Shown piece after piece: positions 1-11,462 of a stretch of DNA of 64,000 nt. The position numbers and the translations under genes were made by a program. The stretch's first letter is position 1; every line of letters begins with the position of its first letter. The stretch spans positions 3,472,001-3,536,000 of the forward strand of contig RCSZ01000001.1 in assembly GCA_014898425.1 (NCBI GenBank), written 5' to 3'. The notes below the pieces were generated by a model. That model was not told the DNA's origin, did not search any database, and saw nothing but the letters and a program-made list of their open reading frames with translations. The stretch is from Botryotinia globosa (Eukaryota; Ascomycota; Leotiomycetes; Helotiales; Sclerotiniaceae).

Positions 1-1
1 G

Positions 2-55
2 TTCGGTCACACTAATGGATTCGCACCACAACCAACAGGTTTTGGAGGATTTTAG
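2..55 (+). CDS. 3' end of a gene entering from the left (partial)
   Basis: From the first bases a frame reads FGHTNGFAPQPTGFGGF and then TAG at 53-55. The Gly/Phe/Gln/Pro/Thr composition with a QPTGFGGF tail resembles the C-termini of fungal endocytic adaptor proteins, but 17 residues cannot identify the protein. I call it a gene end because the sequence before the stop looks protein-like, whereas after it the composition changes to AT-rich, UTR-like sequence. It could be chance; sequence to the left would settle it. Confidence 0.5.
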   Translation, partial: FGHTNGFAPQPTGFGGF

Positions 56-2052
56 ATGATGGTGGAGGATGAAAAACGCGTTTATACATAATGATATTGC
101 ATTTGGGTTGTAACATTTTCTTGATTTTTTCATCAGGTCTGGAATTTCATGAAGATTTTACATCTTGGTACATTCCCATGATGGTGATGTAATTGTATGC
201 TTGGTGCAGCATTTACTGGGTGGAAACCTTTTCCTTGTTCAATGGGGGACTCACCATGTTTGTAACTGATAGTTTGAGGAGCGTCGGTGGATTGGTCTGC
301 TTTTAGATTCTCTGATGTATCTCTGAAAAGTATGAGAAAATTAAAAGCTTGTTTTACAAAACCTTGATGTTGAATGGAGTGACACCAAATGCTCGCACCG
401 TCCCGTTGATCCCGCCTTGGTATTATGTAGAGATCCTATTTGTAGACTAAAGTGAGACTGCAGCCTGGATTATGGGAAACCCTGTCTTCACCATATTCTC
501 GTAGCCCTCGGCCAAAGTTCCAACGCAAATCAAGATTTGAAATAAATTTATTGATTCAAACCAAGTGAATGATTTAGTTGAATTTATAGATCCAAACAGC
601 TTGAAAGTTGTAGTGAGATATATAGATCCAAACTCACTGAAATCAAATCAAACACACAAACATCTTGGACGGCCCGACTAGAATCAGATCTACATATCTC
701 GATTCTCCACACGGGTTTGGATCATGGCATTGGATTCGCATTGGATTCAGGCATTTCCAAACCTTATTAATCTACCTAGGTAGTAGGTATGCATGTGCCA
801 AGTGTTGCGCATGTTCCTCATTGGGTTTGAAGATTTATGTTGTGATTGTGATTATGATTGTGATTGTGATGAGTGAGGAGTGAGGAATTTTTTTTTTTGA
901 GGGTTGGAGAGTGAGGGTTGAGAGTGAGGGTAGTGAGGGTTGGAGGATGGGGGTTGAAGAAATCGAGAGCGGATACGATACAATGTGAGAGAGATTTGTG
1001 TCATGTTCTGCAGATTTGGGGTGATGTGTGATGTGTGATTCGTGTGAGATTTGTGACATGTTATGTGATGTGATGTGATATGATGGAGTGGGCCAAGCAT
1101 GCCAATTCTGCAAGAGTGTTTGACGATGTTACTGAGGCATTTTGAGGGGGGAGTTTGGGGGTTTAGATTTTAGGTTGTTTTTCGTTGGTTTTTCGTTAGT
1201 TTTTCGTTGGTTTTTAGTTTTTAGGAGGGGTCTTGGTCACTGGTGGGAGGCTTGGTCACTGGTGGGTTGGGTGTTTTGATGGATACTAGATAGGCGTTTT
1301 GATGGATGTTTTGATGGGCGTTTTGATGTGCCAAGGTGCTTGGGGAGGGCTATGACACCGGGTATGCACCGAGAGTTTAGGGGCTGGAGTCTGGATGGGG
1401 TTGGAGGGTGTGGAATGAGCATGAGAATGTTTGGGTATGTAGGTACGTAGGTACGTAGGTAGGGAGGAGGGAGGAGGGAGGAGGGAGGAGGGAGGCGCAT
1501 CGAGAGAATCTGGAATCAGGGCTTGGCGGCTTCGAGACAGATTGGCGTGCCGGCTTGGCGGGGTTGGGGGGTTCGTTCGTGGGATGGATGGCGAGGATGG
1601 ATGCGATCATTGCGATGTGATGCGGTGCGGTGCCGAGAGGCTTGGGTGCTGGGGTGCTTGGGTGCTTGGGGGGTAAAGGTAAGCGTAGAGTGGTATTTGG
1701 GTGGGAATTTTAGAGGGGAGGGGCAAAAGTTTGAAGGAGGAATGGATGTTGAATGCTGGATGTTGCGGCTGTAGTTGGGGTCGTGGTCGTGGTCGTGGTA
1801 GTGTAGTGGTACAGTGGTAGTTGATCGATTGGAAAAGTTTCGGACAATTAGATGGCGAATTGTTGGGTTTAATACTGTTACAGTCACATACCGGTATTCT
1901 GCCAGGTTACCGAGGAGGTGAGGTGAGAGGTGAGGTGAGTCTAGACTATGGAGTACGGGATTGAGAGATGGGTACCTAGGTACTAGATCGATCATTGATA
2001 GAGGGAGCGATATCATACCCAAGGTAATGAAGAAGAATAGCCTCGGGGATAT

Positions 2053-2142
2053 GGAGGGAGGGAGAGAGAGAGGGAGGGAGAGGGAGAGGGAGAGGGAGAG
2101 AGAGAGAGAGGGAAAGAGAAAGAGAAAGAGAGGAAAAGAGAG
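2053..2142. repeat. G/A-rich low-complexity tract
   Basis: Mostly GGGA, GAGA and AAGAG units on the plus strand without other bases. It gives meaningless Arg/Glu-rich or Ser/Leu-rich open frames on the two strands. Confidence 0.9.
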
Positions 2143-4032
2143 CGATATCGCTTGTGAGGTTGTATTGTATGTATTGTAATCTTATTTGTGTCAATAAAAA
2201 ATAAATAAACAAAAACAGAAAGTTTGGTGATCAGGTTTTGGGAATCAATCTTTACATTTTCTCTTGGAAAGGAAGCGTCACTGTGAAGGTTTGGATGGGG
2301 AATTTCTTATTTCTCCATTCTTCATTGCAGATTATGTGTACGAGTAGAGCGGAAATATTCAGGTTCAGCGCCGGCGGCCGATTTGTGCGCCGAGCCGAGC
2401 CGCGGTTGGATATTCTTGGTGCTTGGGTCGAGGTTTGTAGATATTATATACGAAGTTTGTTTGTTACTGGTTATTACAGTAGTATGGATAGTATTGTAGG
2501 TGTTTGTTAGTTGTTACGCGAGAGACGGAAAAATCATGGCGGTTTGCCGTGTGGGAATGGGAGATGTGATGTGATGTGAGATGATGCGAGATGAGGGAGA
2601 GATGGAGAGATGGAAATGGAAATGGAAATGGAAATGGAAATGGGGATTGCGAGAATCGGAAAGGCATGCGAGGACGGAGCGAGGCAATGCAATGGGTGAA
2701 AGGAAAGGAGAGGAGAGGAAGGGTCGATCTTGGTTTGTATTGAATGGGGTGTTATTGGTAGGAGATGTATGATGTATGATGTATCCCACGCGGCTAGATG
2801 GCTAGATGGCTAGATGGCTGGTGGTTGATGTGTGTGTGTGTGTGTGGGAGGTGGGATGGTTGGTATGTGTTGTGGAGGGGTAGACGCGGAGAAATGCATA
2901 TGTAATATGTATGTATGTATGTATGTATGTGTGTATGTATGGTGCACGGGAATCATATTGAGGTAGTTGGCTAGATAGGTACCTTGCTGGTTTGTATGGG
3001 TTTGGAAAGGATAGTACTTTGTAGATGGATAGATGGATAGATAGATGGAAAGATGGAAAATATATCTCGCTTCAATGTGTGTTTGATGAAGGGGTATGTA
3101 TCTACCTACCTACGTCTGGGAAATTATGAAAATCGATTTAGCACACCATACATCGCATACCATGATTCCCAGAGAAGAATTTTACAATTCAGCTTATCGT
3201 AGTCTCTCTATTACATACTTCTTTACTCTGGCGTTATCATGGTTACTCTGTAGTTAGGTAACTGGTAAGGAAGACGATATACATTTGGATTTGATGTTGA
3301 TATTATTCCTAGTTGACGATCTGAATCAGAGGATTATCGTCCGCGTGTGATTGGATCGGGACTTGGGACGCTTAGATGGGTCAAAACACAGGGTATCTAC
3401 AGTAGATTCTAGGTAGACATTTTTGAGTGTTTTGTGTTTGAGATGATGGATGATGGATGATGGGTGATGGGTTAGATTCTGGATTAGATTCTGGGTGATG
3501 GGTGATAATATATTAACGTTTAAATGTAACATTGTAAAACGGAAATTGTAAAACGGGAATTGTAAAACGGGAATTGTAAAATCAAATAGTCTGCCTCCAC
3601 GGCAGTGGCCCTCGGAGAGCCAGCGGAGCGTCATTCAATTGGATTAAGTATTCTGTAGTGTTTTAACTTTCTCTATTTACCTATTTAGGTATTATTGTGG
3701 TATTGTGGTATTGTAATTTGTGGTATTGTGATGAACGGTCGGTCGGTCGGTCGGTCAATTCCATACGGGAGTGAAAGTTTAATAAGCGATAATGGGGTTA
3801 ATCTGTGAATCTGTGAATCTGTGTACTCTGTCTGTGTACTCTGTTCTGTATCAAAGTAAAAGGTACAAAGTACGATACAAAACTTGATATATTGATATAT
3901 TAATATATTAACCAGGTACTCGGACTGAATCAATGTGTATAGTATAATATAATATAATATAATATAATCAAATCTTTTTTGAAATCACAAAAAGTATCAA
4001 AACATGAACGATATTCAATAACCTTATCGCCT

Positions 4033-4084
4033 TGCTTTGTGTTGCTTTGTGTTGCTTTGTGTTGCTTTGTGTTGCTTTGTGTTT
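4033..4084. repeat. 10-bp tandem repeat (TGCTTTGTGT)n
   Basis: Five essentially perfect head-to-tail copies of TGCTTTGTGT. No gene context is visible. Confidence 0.9.
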
Positions 4085-4520
4085 CTTGTGTGATCAGACC
4101 GAAGAAGCATGCACCGAAGCCTCCACTGATGTATCGGTGCTCCATTCTCCAAGACTCATGAAGAGAGCGAAGAGAGAGAAATTCGAGAAATTCCATTTTG
4201 GCCAAGAGACTTATTGGTTTTGATGACTTGACCAAGAAATCCCAAGAAATTCATACTCCGTGGGTGCACCAGGTCACAGGTGTGAGACTTGAAATAAACC
4301 ATGTCGGATAGATTATTCGATATCCTTCCTGCCCCTCCCTCATCATACCTATTGCACACACAAGCCGCAAGATCACCCAAAATAAAACTCGGGTCTATTC
4401 ACTCCTCTGAGTGTCTGACTGATTTTGTTATTTATTTTATTATTTATTTTGTTATATTATATTATATTATATTATATTACATGACAAGATAGAAAAGAGG
4501 TTCAAAAAGTCGAGAATCCC

Positions 4521-4600
4521 CTTGACTTTTTCTCTTCCTTTTTCTGCTTCTTCTCCCACTTCTTCCTCCTTCTTATACTTCCTCGACGGAGTATATATCC
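4521..4600 (+). promoter_or_regulatory. Putative pyc core promoter: C/T tract and TATA-like box
   Basis: A pyrimidine-rich run (4521-4580) is followed by GTATATATCC at 4591-4600, about 350 bases upstream of the pyruvate carboxylase ATG. C/T-rich tracts near transcription starts are common in filamentous ascomycete promoters. The assignment rests on position and composition only. Confidence 0.3.
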
Positions 4601-4950
4601 ATCTCGGCCCCCCTCCAAAGAACTTATACCCCCAATTGATTTCGCTGTACCGTGTACGCGTTTTCATTAATTTACCACATCTCATTACCTACTTAGCTAC
4701 TGTCACCTCCCACTCACTACTCAACTCTCCCTAGGTCCTTGGAGATTGCTTGATTTACATTGGTAGCTCTTTTTACTGAGAGCTTTCCCACCAACCCACC
4801 AACCCACCAACCCAACTTTAACCCCTCCATCCACCATCCTTGGGCCGAACCTAGACCGAAAGCCCCTCCCCTCCGTCCGTTGTGATAAATCCAACGAGCA
4901 CAGAAGCTCAACAAATACATCCCACTCCAAATCTTCCCAATATTTCAAGC

Positions 4951-7900
4951 ATGGCTCACCACGATGAGAAAGGTCCTCATGGAGATGGAGCTTACAGTGA
5001 GGTTTTTGAGGAGGGTTCCGATATCAAACACCCACATACCGTTCATCGCATCAGAGCCAACTCCTCTATTATGCAACTGAAGAAGATTCTTGGTGAGCAA
5101 TCAACCTAGCATTCCATCGACTTCCGATCATGAATCTACCAAGCTTTCAAAGTGCCTGCAGTATGTGCTAACCTATCTCTCTTGCAATCTATAGTTGCCA
5201 ATCGTGGAGAAATTCGTAAGTTTCCCCCATCAATCAATCAATTGTTGTGTGATGTGACTCAATCTAACTCTGTGTAGCTATTCGTGTATGTTGTCGTCCA
5301 ATTACTGCAAGCTGAGAACTGCAGAATGTGCTGACCTGATCTTTTCGTGCTTCAGATTTTCCGTACAGTAAGTTTGTTTGTTTTGCTCTCGAGGTACTTC
5401 ACGTATCGACGTTTCTGACCTGCATCAAACTGACTCGTCTCTTTTTCTAGGCCCACGAGCTTTCCCTGCAAACAGTCGCAGTCTTCAGGTAACGCCTTGG
5501 CGATAATCATATAGATGGATATCGGACTGACCGAGTTGATAGTTATGAGGACCGTCTTAGCATGCACAGGCAGAGTGAGTCCACATTTACAAATAAAAGT
5601 ACACGCGGTGAAGAGAGGCTGATTATGTTGTGTTACAGAGGCCGATGAAGCATATGTGATTGGAAAGCGGGGTCAGTATACACCAGTCGGTGCTTACTTG
5701 GCAGGAGATGAAATCATCAAGATTGCTCTTGAACATGGCGTTCAAATGATTCATCCTGGTATGTGATTTCGGATCCATCACAATTATTGAGAACATGATC
5801 TAATTTTCCATTAGGCTATGGTTTCCTTTCTGAAAATGCCGAGTTTGCAAGAAACGTCGAGAAGGCTGGGCTGATCGTGAGTGGAAGATTCGTCCTCGTA
5901 AACATGTGAGAATTATAGCTCACAAGATCCTTGTATAGTTCGTTGGTCCTTCACCCACCGTCATCCATTCTCTCGGAGACAAGGTATCTGCCAGAGAAAT
6001 CGCTATCAAGGCCGGTGTTCCAGTGGTTCCAGGTACCGAAGGAGCTGTCGAAAAATTCGAGGATGTGAAGAAATTCACCGATGAATATGGTTTCCCAATC
6101 ATCATCAAGGCAGCATACGGAGGTGGTGGACGTGGTATGCGTGTTGTCCGACAACAATCAGAACTCGAAGATGCTTTCAACCGTGCCACATCCGAAGCCA
6201 AGTCGGCTTTTGGTAATGGAACTGTTTTCGTCGAGAGATTCCTTGACAAACCAAAGCACATCGAGGTACAACTTTTGGGAGATAACCACGGAAACATTGT
6301 TCACTTGTACGAACGTGATTGTTCCGTACAACGTAGACATCAAAAGGTGGTGGAAATCGCACCAGCCAAGGATCTTCCTCAACAAGTGAGAGATAATCTC
6401 TTGGCTGATGCTGTCAGACTTGCCAAGTCGGTCAACTACCGTAACGCAGGAACTGCTGAATTCTTGGTCGATCAACAAAACCGTTACTACTTTATCGAAA
6501 TCAACCCACGTATTCAAGTCGAACATACCATCACCGAAGAGATCACTGGAATTGATATCATTGCAGCACAAATTCAAATCGCTGCAGGTGCAACACTTGC
6601 CCAATTGGGTCTTACACAAGATCGCATTTCCACCAGAGGTTTTGCTATTCAATGTCGTATTACCACGGAAGATCCATCCCAAGGATTCTCGCCAGATACC
6701 GGAAAGATTGAGGTCTACCGTTCGGCTGGTGGTAATGGAGTTCGTCTTGATGGTGGTAACGGATTCGCTGGCGCAGTTATTACCCCTCATTATGACAGGT
6801 TCGTATTTGATTTTCTCGTTTTCCTATTGATTTATTATTGATGAATCATGACTAACTTCCTCAAAGTATGTTGGTCAAATGTACGTGTCACGGATCAACA
6901 TATGAGATCGCCCGAAGAAAGGTCCTTCGTGCTTTGATCGAATTCCGTATTCGTGGTGTCAAGACCAACATTCCTTTCTTGGCGACTTTACTCACTCACC
7001 CTACCTTTATTGATGGTAACTGCTGGACCACATTCATCGACGATACCCCTGAACTGTTCGATTTGGTCGGGAGTCAAAACCGTGCTCAAAAACTGTTGGC
7101 ATACCTTGGAGATGTTGCCGTGAATGGAAGTAGCATCAAGGGTCAAATGGGAGAACCAAAATTCAAGGGTGAGATTATCATGCCAGAACTCTTGGACGAG
7201 AGCGGAAACAAGATTGATACCTCTGTACCATGCAAAAAGGGATGGAGAAACATTCTTCTTGAGGAGGGCCCTGAAGCATTTGCCAAAGCTGTCAGAGCCA
7301 ACAAAGGATGTCTTCTCATGGACACAACCTGGCGTGATGCTCATCAATCTCTTCTTGCTACACGTGTTCGAACAGTTGATCTTTTGAACATTGCAAAGGA
7401 GACAAGTCACGCTTACAGCAACTTGTACAGTTTGGAATGTTGGGGTGGAGCTACTTTCGATGTTGCCATGCGTTTCCTCTACGAAGATCCATGGGACAGA
7501 CTCAGAAAGATGAGAAAGCTTGTTCCAAACATTCCATTCCAAATGTTGTTGCGTGGAGCTAACGGTGTTGCTTACTCTTCATTGCCTGATAATGCTATCT
7601 ATCACTTCTGTGAGCAAGCAAAGAAACATGGTGTTGACATTTTCAGAGTCTTTGATGCTCTGAACGATATTGATCAACTTGAGGTTGGTATTAAGGCTGT
7701 GCACAAGGCTGGTGGTGTTGTCGAGGGTACCATTTGCTACTCAGGTGACAGGTATTTACCCTAAAAGCCATCCACTCTGTTGAAGCTACCATACTAACTT
7801 TCTATTTAGGTGACAGTACGTACTTTTCAATGTCCAACTTCATTTGGATGTTTTCCCCCCTATCTTTTGTTTTGTTCCTTTCGCTCCTTCCTGATTCTCC

Positions 7901-10178
7901 TCAATCCTACCCTTACTTCAGACCGCGTTTCAATTGTCTATCACAGTGGGATCTTTGAAAAGGTCTATCGAAGAAGTAGATTCTTCCTAGAGTCTTTTCA
8001 ATTGTTCATGGCATTTTGAACATTGAAAATTTTCGTGGCAATGAATAAACTCGGTTCTGACGCGCCTTGTCATTGATCCCTCACATTTCAGACATTTGAA
8101 AAGCTTCATGAAGTCATGGAGCTTTCCCTTTCATCTTCCCAACAAGCAATCTTTGGATTATCAAACACATTTCAGACATTAAAAGCTTGTCGGGAGAGCA
8201 ATATCTTTTCTTGTTTTTCTAATCCCGAGTTGTGGTTTCACTTGTCGATAACAATTGGGATATTGAAAAGCTTTGCGAGAGGAAACACCCCCTTTGTATT
8301 TTTCCCTTGCCATTGAAGCAACAAATCCCCCTTGAACGTATATTTTAATTGTCAAAAATAGTTCCAACATTGAAAAACTTGCCCGGATAGCAATGACTTT
8401 CGCTTGTCTTCCTGTCCCGGGACGGCTTTTCAATTGTTGATGACAATTTGGACATTAAGAAGCTTGCAAGAGGGTAGCGATTCAACTTCTTTTCGGGCGA
8501 GGAGAGCCATTCTTTCGCGTCTTTCCCTTATCTTGAATCGACTTTTTCCATTGTCGATGAGAATTCGGACATTCAAAACCTTGTTCCGGCATTCTTTCAC
8601 CCTCTTTTCAAACTATTTCACACAATCAATTACTAACTTACTGGTGCTTTAGTGTTGAACCCCGCCAAGAAGTACAACTTGGAATACTACTTGTCTTTGG
8701 CTGAGAAGCTGGTTGCTCTTAAGATTCACATCTTGGGTGTTAAGGATATGGCTGGTGTTCTCAGACCAAGAGCTGCTACATTGTTGATTGGAGCTCTTCG
8801 CAAGAAGTATCCTGATCTTCCAATCCACGTTCACACTCACGACTCTGCCGGAACCGGTGTTGCATCTATGGTTGCTTGTGCTCAAGCGGGTGCTGATGCT
8901 GTCGACACTGCTACTGACAGTTTGTCTGGTATGACATCTCAACCAAGTGTTGGAGCTGTTCTTGCTTCATTGGAGGGATCAGAGCTTGACCCAGGCTTGA
9001 ATGTTCACCATGTTCGAGCTATCGACACCTACTGGTCTCAACTCCGTCTCATGTACTCACCATTTGAGGCTGGCCTAGTAAGTACCATTCGTTCTTTATC
9101 TTCTCCCATTCATTCATACTGACATTACTTCAGCACGGACCAGACCCGGATGTGTACGAGCATGAGATACCCGGTGGTCAATTGACCAACATGATGTTCC
9201 AAGCATCTCAACTTGGGCTTGGTGCTCAGTGGGCCGAGACAAAGAAAGCTTACGAGCAAGCCAATGACTTACTCGGTGATATCGTCAAGGTCACTCCAAC
9301 ATCCAAGGTTGTTGGTGATTTGGCACAGTTCATGGTTTCCAACAAACTCGACTTCGATGCCGTTCAAGCTAGAGCTAGTGAGTTGGATTTCCCAGGTTCC
9401 GTTTTGGAATTCTTTGAAGGTTTGATGGGTCAACCATACGGTGGTTTCCCTGAACCATTGAGAACCAATGCTCTCCGTGGCCGACGCAAGCTTGATAAGC
9501 GTCCTGGTCTTACTCTTGAGCCACTTGACTTGGCTCAAATCAAGAAGGATATCCATGCCAAGTGGGGTAGTGTCACTGAGTGCGATGTTTCAAGTTACGC
9601 CATGTACCCCAAGGTTTATGACGAGTACCGAAAGTTTGTTCAAAAGTACGGTGATTTGAGTGTCCTTCCCACTAGATATTTCCTCTCGAGACCAGAAATT
9701 GGCGAGGAATTCCATGTTGAGTTGGAGAAGGGTAAGGTTCTGATCTTGAAGCTTCTTGCTGTTGGTCCATTGTCAGATACCACTGGACAGAGAGAGGTCT
9801 TTTACGAGATGAACGGAGAAGTTCGACAAGTCACAGTTGATGACAACAAGGCAGCTGTTGAGAACACGAGCAGGCCAAAGGCCGATCCAGGAGATTCCAG
9901 CCAAGTTGGAGCTCCTATGTCTGGTGTTGTCGTTGAGTTGAGAGTGAAGGATGGTGGTGAGGTTAAGAAGGGTGATCCACTTGCTGTCTTGAGTGCCATG
10001 AAGATGGTGAGTCTATCCTTTCTCAATTTAAATGCAATGAACAGTACACTAATTATGAATATAGGAAATGGTTATCTCTGCACCACATGCTGGTAAGGTC
10101 AGCAGTATGCAGATTAAGGAGGGAGATTCCGTTGGAGGTTCTGATCTCATCTGTAAAATTGTCAAGGCAGGAGAGTAA
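4951..10178 (+). CDS. pyc: Pyruvate carboxylase, 14 exons, 1196 aa
   Basis: Biotin enzyme that carboxylates pyruvate to oxaloacetate (anaplerosis; cytosolic in fungi). Exons: 4951-5092, 5195-5215, 5278-5285, 5356-5367, 5451-5488, 5543-5574, 5639-5758, 5815-5876, 5939-6798, 6867-7744, 7810-7815, 8653-9077, 9134-10006, 10065-10178. They sum to 3591 nt, fully in frame, a normal length for the family. Domains in order: biotin carboxylase (start ANRGEIPIR near residue 50; ATP-grasp glycine loop GGGGRGM near 207), carboxyltransferase ([10 protein letters not shown] from residue 584), and a C-terminal biotinyl domain with AMKM, the biotinylated Lys being about K1158. The start at 4951 gives the usual short N-terminal extension. 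Oddities are the run of tiny 5' exons, an 8-nt exon, a 6-nt exon, and an 837-nt intron (7816-8652) made of degenerate repeats. The family call is certain; the microexons are inferred from frame and protein continuity. Confidence 0.96.
7816..8652 (+). repeat. Repeat-filled 837-nt intron of pyc
   Basis: This intron is about ten times the length of its neighbours. It contains roughly eight degenerate copies of a unit starting near 7929, 7996, 8067, 8155, 8236, 8343, 8428 and 8545. The unit reads approximately TTCAATTGTCGATGACAATT, then GGACATTGAAAAGCTTGC, then a variable C/T-rich part. The AATTGTC-GAT-GACAATT core is a perfect inverted repeat. Donor GTACGT and acceptor TTTAG are ordinary. Confidence 0.8.
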
Positions 10179-10816
10179 ATTGCGAATTTCAACACGAATG
10201 CAAGTTTTGGAGCGGTTATTATGATATCAGATGTTGGTAGCATTGATGGGATGAATGGATTATGATTGACAGGTTTAAAGGTTATTGCTCAGTGGGATAA
10301 TGAGCTGTGCCTACTTTTTATAGAATTATGAATGAGCTTTTATCAAATTCTGGTAGTGTTTGTGACCTCATGATTTGTAACATGATGTGAGAATTGAGAG
10401 GCAATGATAAAACATTGCCCCTCGTATTCAGCCCCCAAAATCATCACCAATCGAGAAGATATTATACCCGCTTGCTTTTTGATTAGATTGAATCTCCACT
10501 CACACCTTTTCTTCGAAAGCTTCTGGAAAAAAGATTTATTGGTTCCGACTCCCGAGGCTCCAACCCATGTTGATGAGTGAGGTCAGCTCGTTTTCCCCAA
10601 AAAAATTCAAGGGTTATTTCTGAGAGGGATTAGGGATTAGGGATTATGGTTCGTATTGAGATGTGCAACAAATGATGGATGGTTTTTTTTGGGGGGGGGG
10701 AGGGGAGCGCGTGTGATTGGGAGGGGAGGGGGAAGGATGGACTTGGGGCGGTGAAGGGGGATTGAAGGAGGATTGAAGGGGGATAGAAGGAGGTGGTAAG
10801 GGGAAGGGAAAGGGGG

Positions 10817-10819
<3 letters not shown>

Positions 10820-10847
<28 letters not shown>
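10820..10847. repeat. (TA)n microsatellite
   Basis: About 14 uninterrupted AT dinucleotides. Confidence 0.95.
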
Positions 10848-10850
<3 letters not shown>

Positions 10851-10872
10851 AATGAGTTTGTATATTGTATTG

Positions 10873-11010
10873 TATATTGCATTATATATTGCATTATATA
10901 TTGCATTATATATTGCATTATATATTGTTGTGGGAGCGAGCATAGAATTTGAATAGAATTTGAATAGAATTTGAATGGAATTTGAATGAAATTTGAATGG
11001 AATTTGAATA
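10873..11010. repeat. Two adjacent 12-bp tandem repeats
   Basis: 10873-10927 repeats TTGCATTATATA about four times. 10943-11010 repeats AGAATTTGAAT(A/G) about six times with single-base changes. Confidence 0.85.
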
Positions 11011-11112
11011 TTAATTAAGGTTAATGAGGAATCGAGGATTCAAAGAAGGGTTGATTAATTAGGTGGATTGGGATTGGTGGATTGGGATTGGATTTTGGAG
11101 GGATTGGGATGA

Positions 11113-11168
11113 GATTGGATTGGATTGGATTGGATTGGATTGGATTGGATTGGATTAGATTGGATTGG
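11113..11168. repeat. (ATTGG)n microsatellite
   Basis: Roughly ten copies of GGATT/ATTGG, with one interruption near 11157. Confidence 0.9.
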
Positions 11169-11462
11169 TAAATATAATAATATAGATAATAAATATAATC
11201 TAAATAGGTGTTTATTGAATGCGAATAATAATGAATAATTTATATTGATAATATAATTATATAAAAAAAGTATTTTATTGAATATTGATATTGAATTATG
11301 AAAAGCTATATTATATTGATTAAAAAAATTCGAAATTTATATAATAATTTTGTTAAATCTGGAATAGAGTTTTGATTAGGATTTTATTAATATATATTAT
11401 TTTACATTTCGTAAACTTATTAATCTAAAGTTCTTTATTAATAAAATAAGTTATATAAAATA

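Larger units (their letters stand above)
56..4950. other. Intergenic region with simple repeats; no gene seen
   Basis: Nothing here codes convincingly; the open frames are short and mostly follow low-complexity runs. It holds a G/A-rich run at 2053-2142, (AAATGG)n near 2608-2642, (GTAT)n near 2910-2940, (CGGT)n near 3737-3756, a 10-bp tandem repeat at 4033-4084, and two copies of the palindrome TACCTAGGTA (773-782 and 1973-1982). The last 450 bases are C/T-rich and probably belong to the promoter and leader of the pyruvate carboxylase gene. Confidence 0.6.

Noticed and set aside
2581..2772. Lys/Trp repeat open frame (KWKWKW)
   Set aside because: Encoded by an (AAATGG)n microsatellite; no surrounding gene.
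6158..6790. 210-codon minus-strand frame opposite pyc exon 9
   Set aside because: Antisense shadow of a strongly conserved biotin carboxylase exon.
7810..8652. Short open frames inside the large pyc intron as extra exons
   Set aside because: The enzyme sequence is continuous without them, and they contain repeat units in different frames.
10629..10648. GATTAGGGATTAGGG resembles telomere repeats
   Set aside because: Only two or three units, with an extra A between TTAGGG words and coding genes on both sides; interstitial low-complexity sequence is a better explanation.
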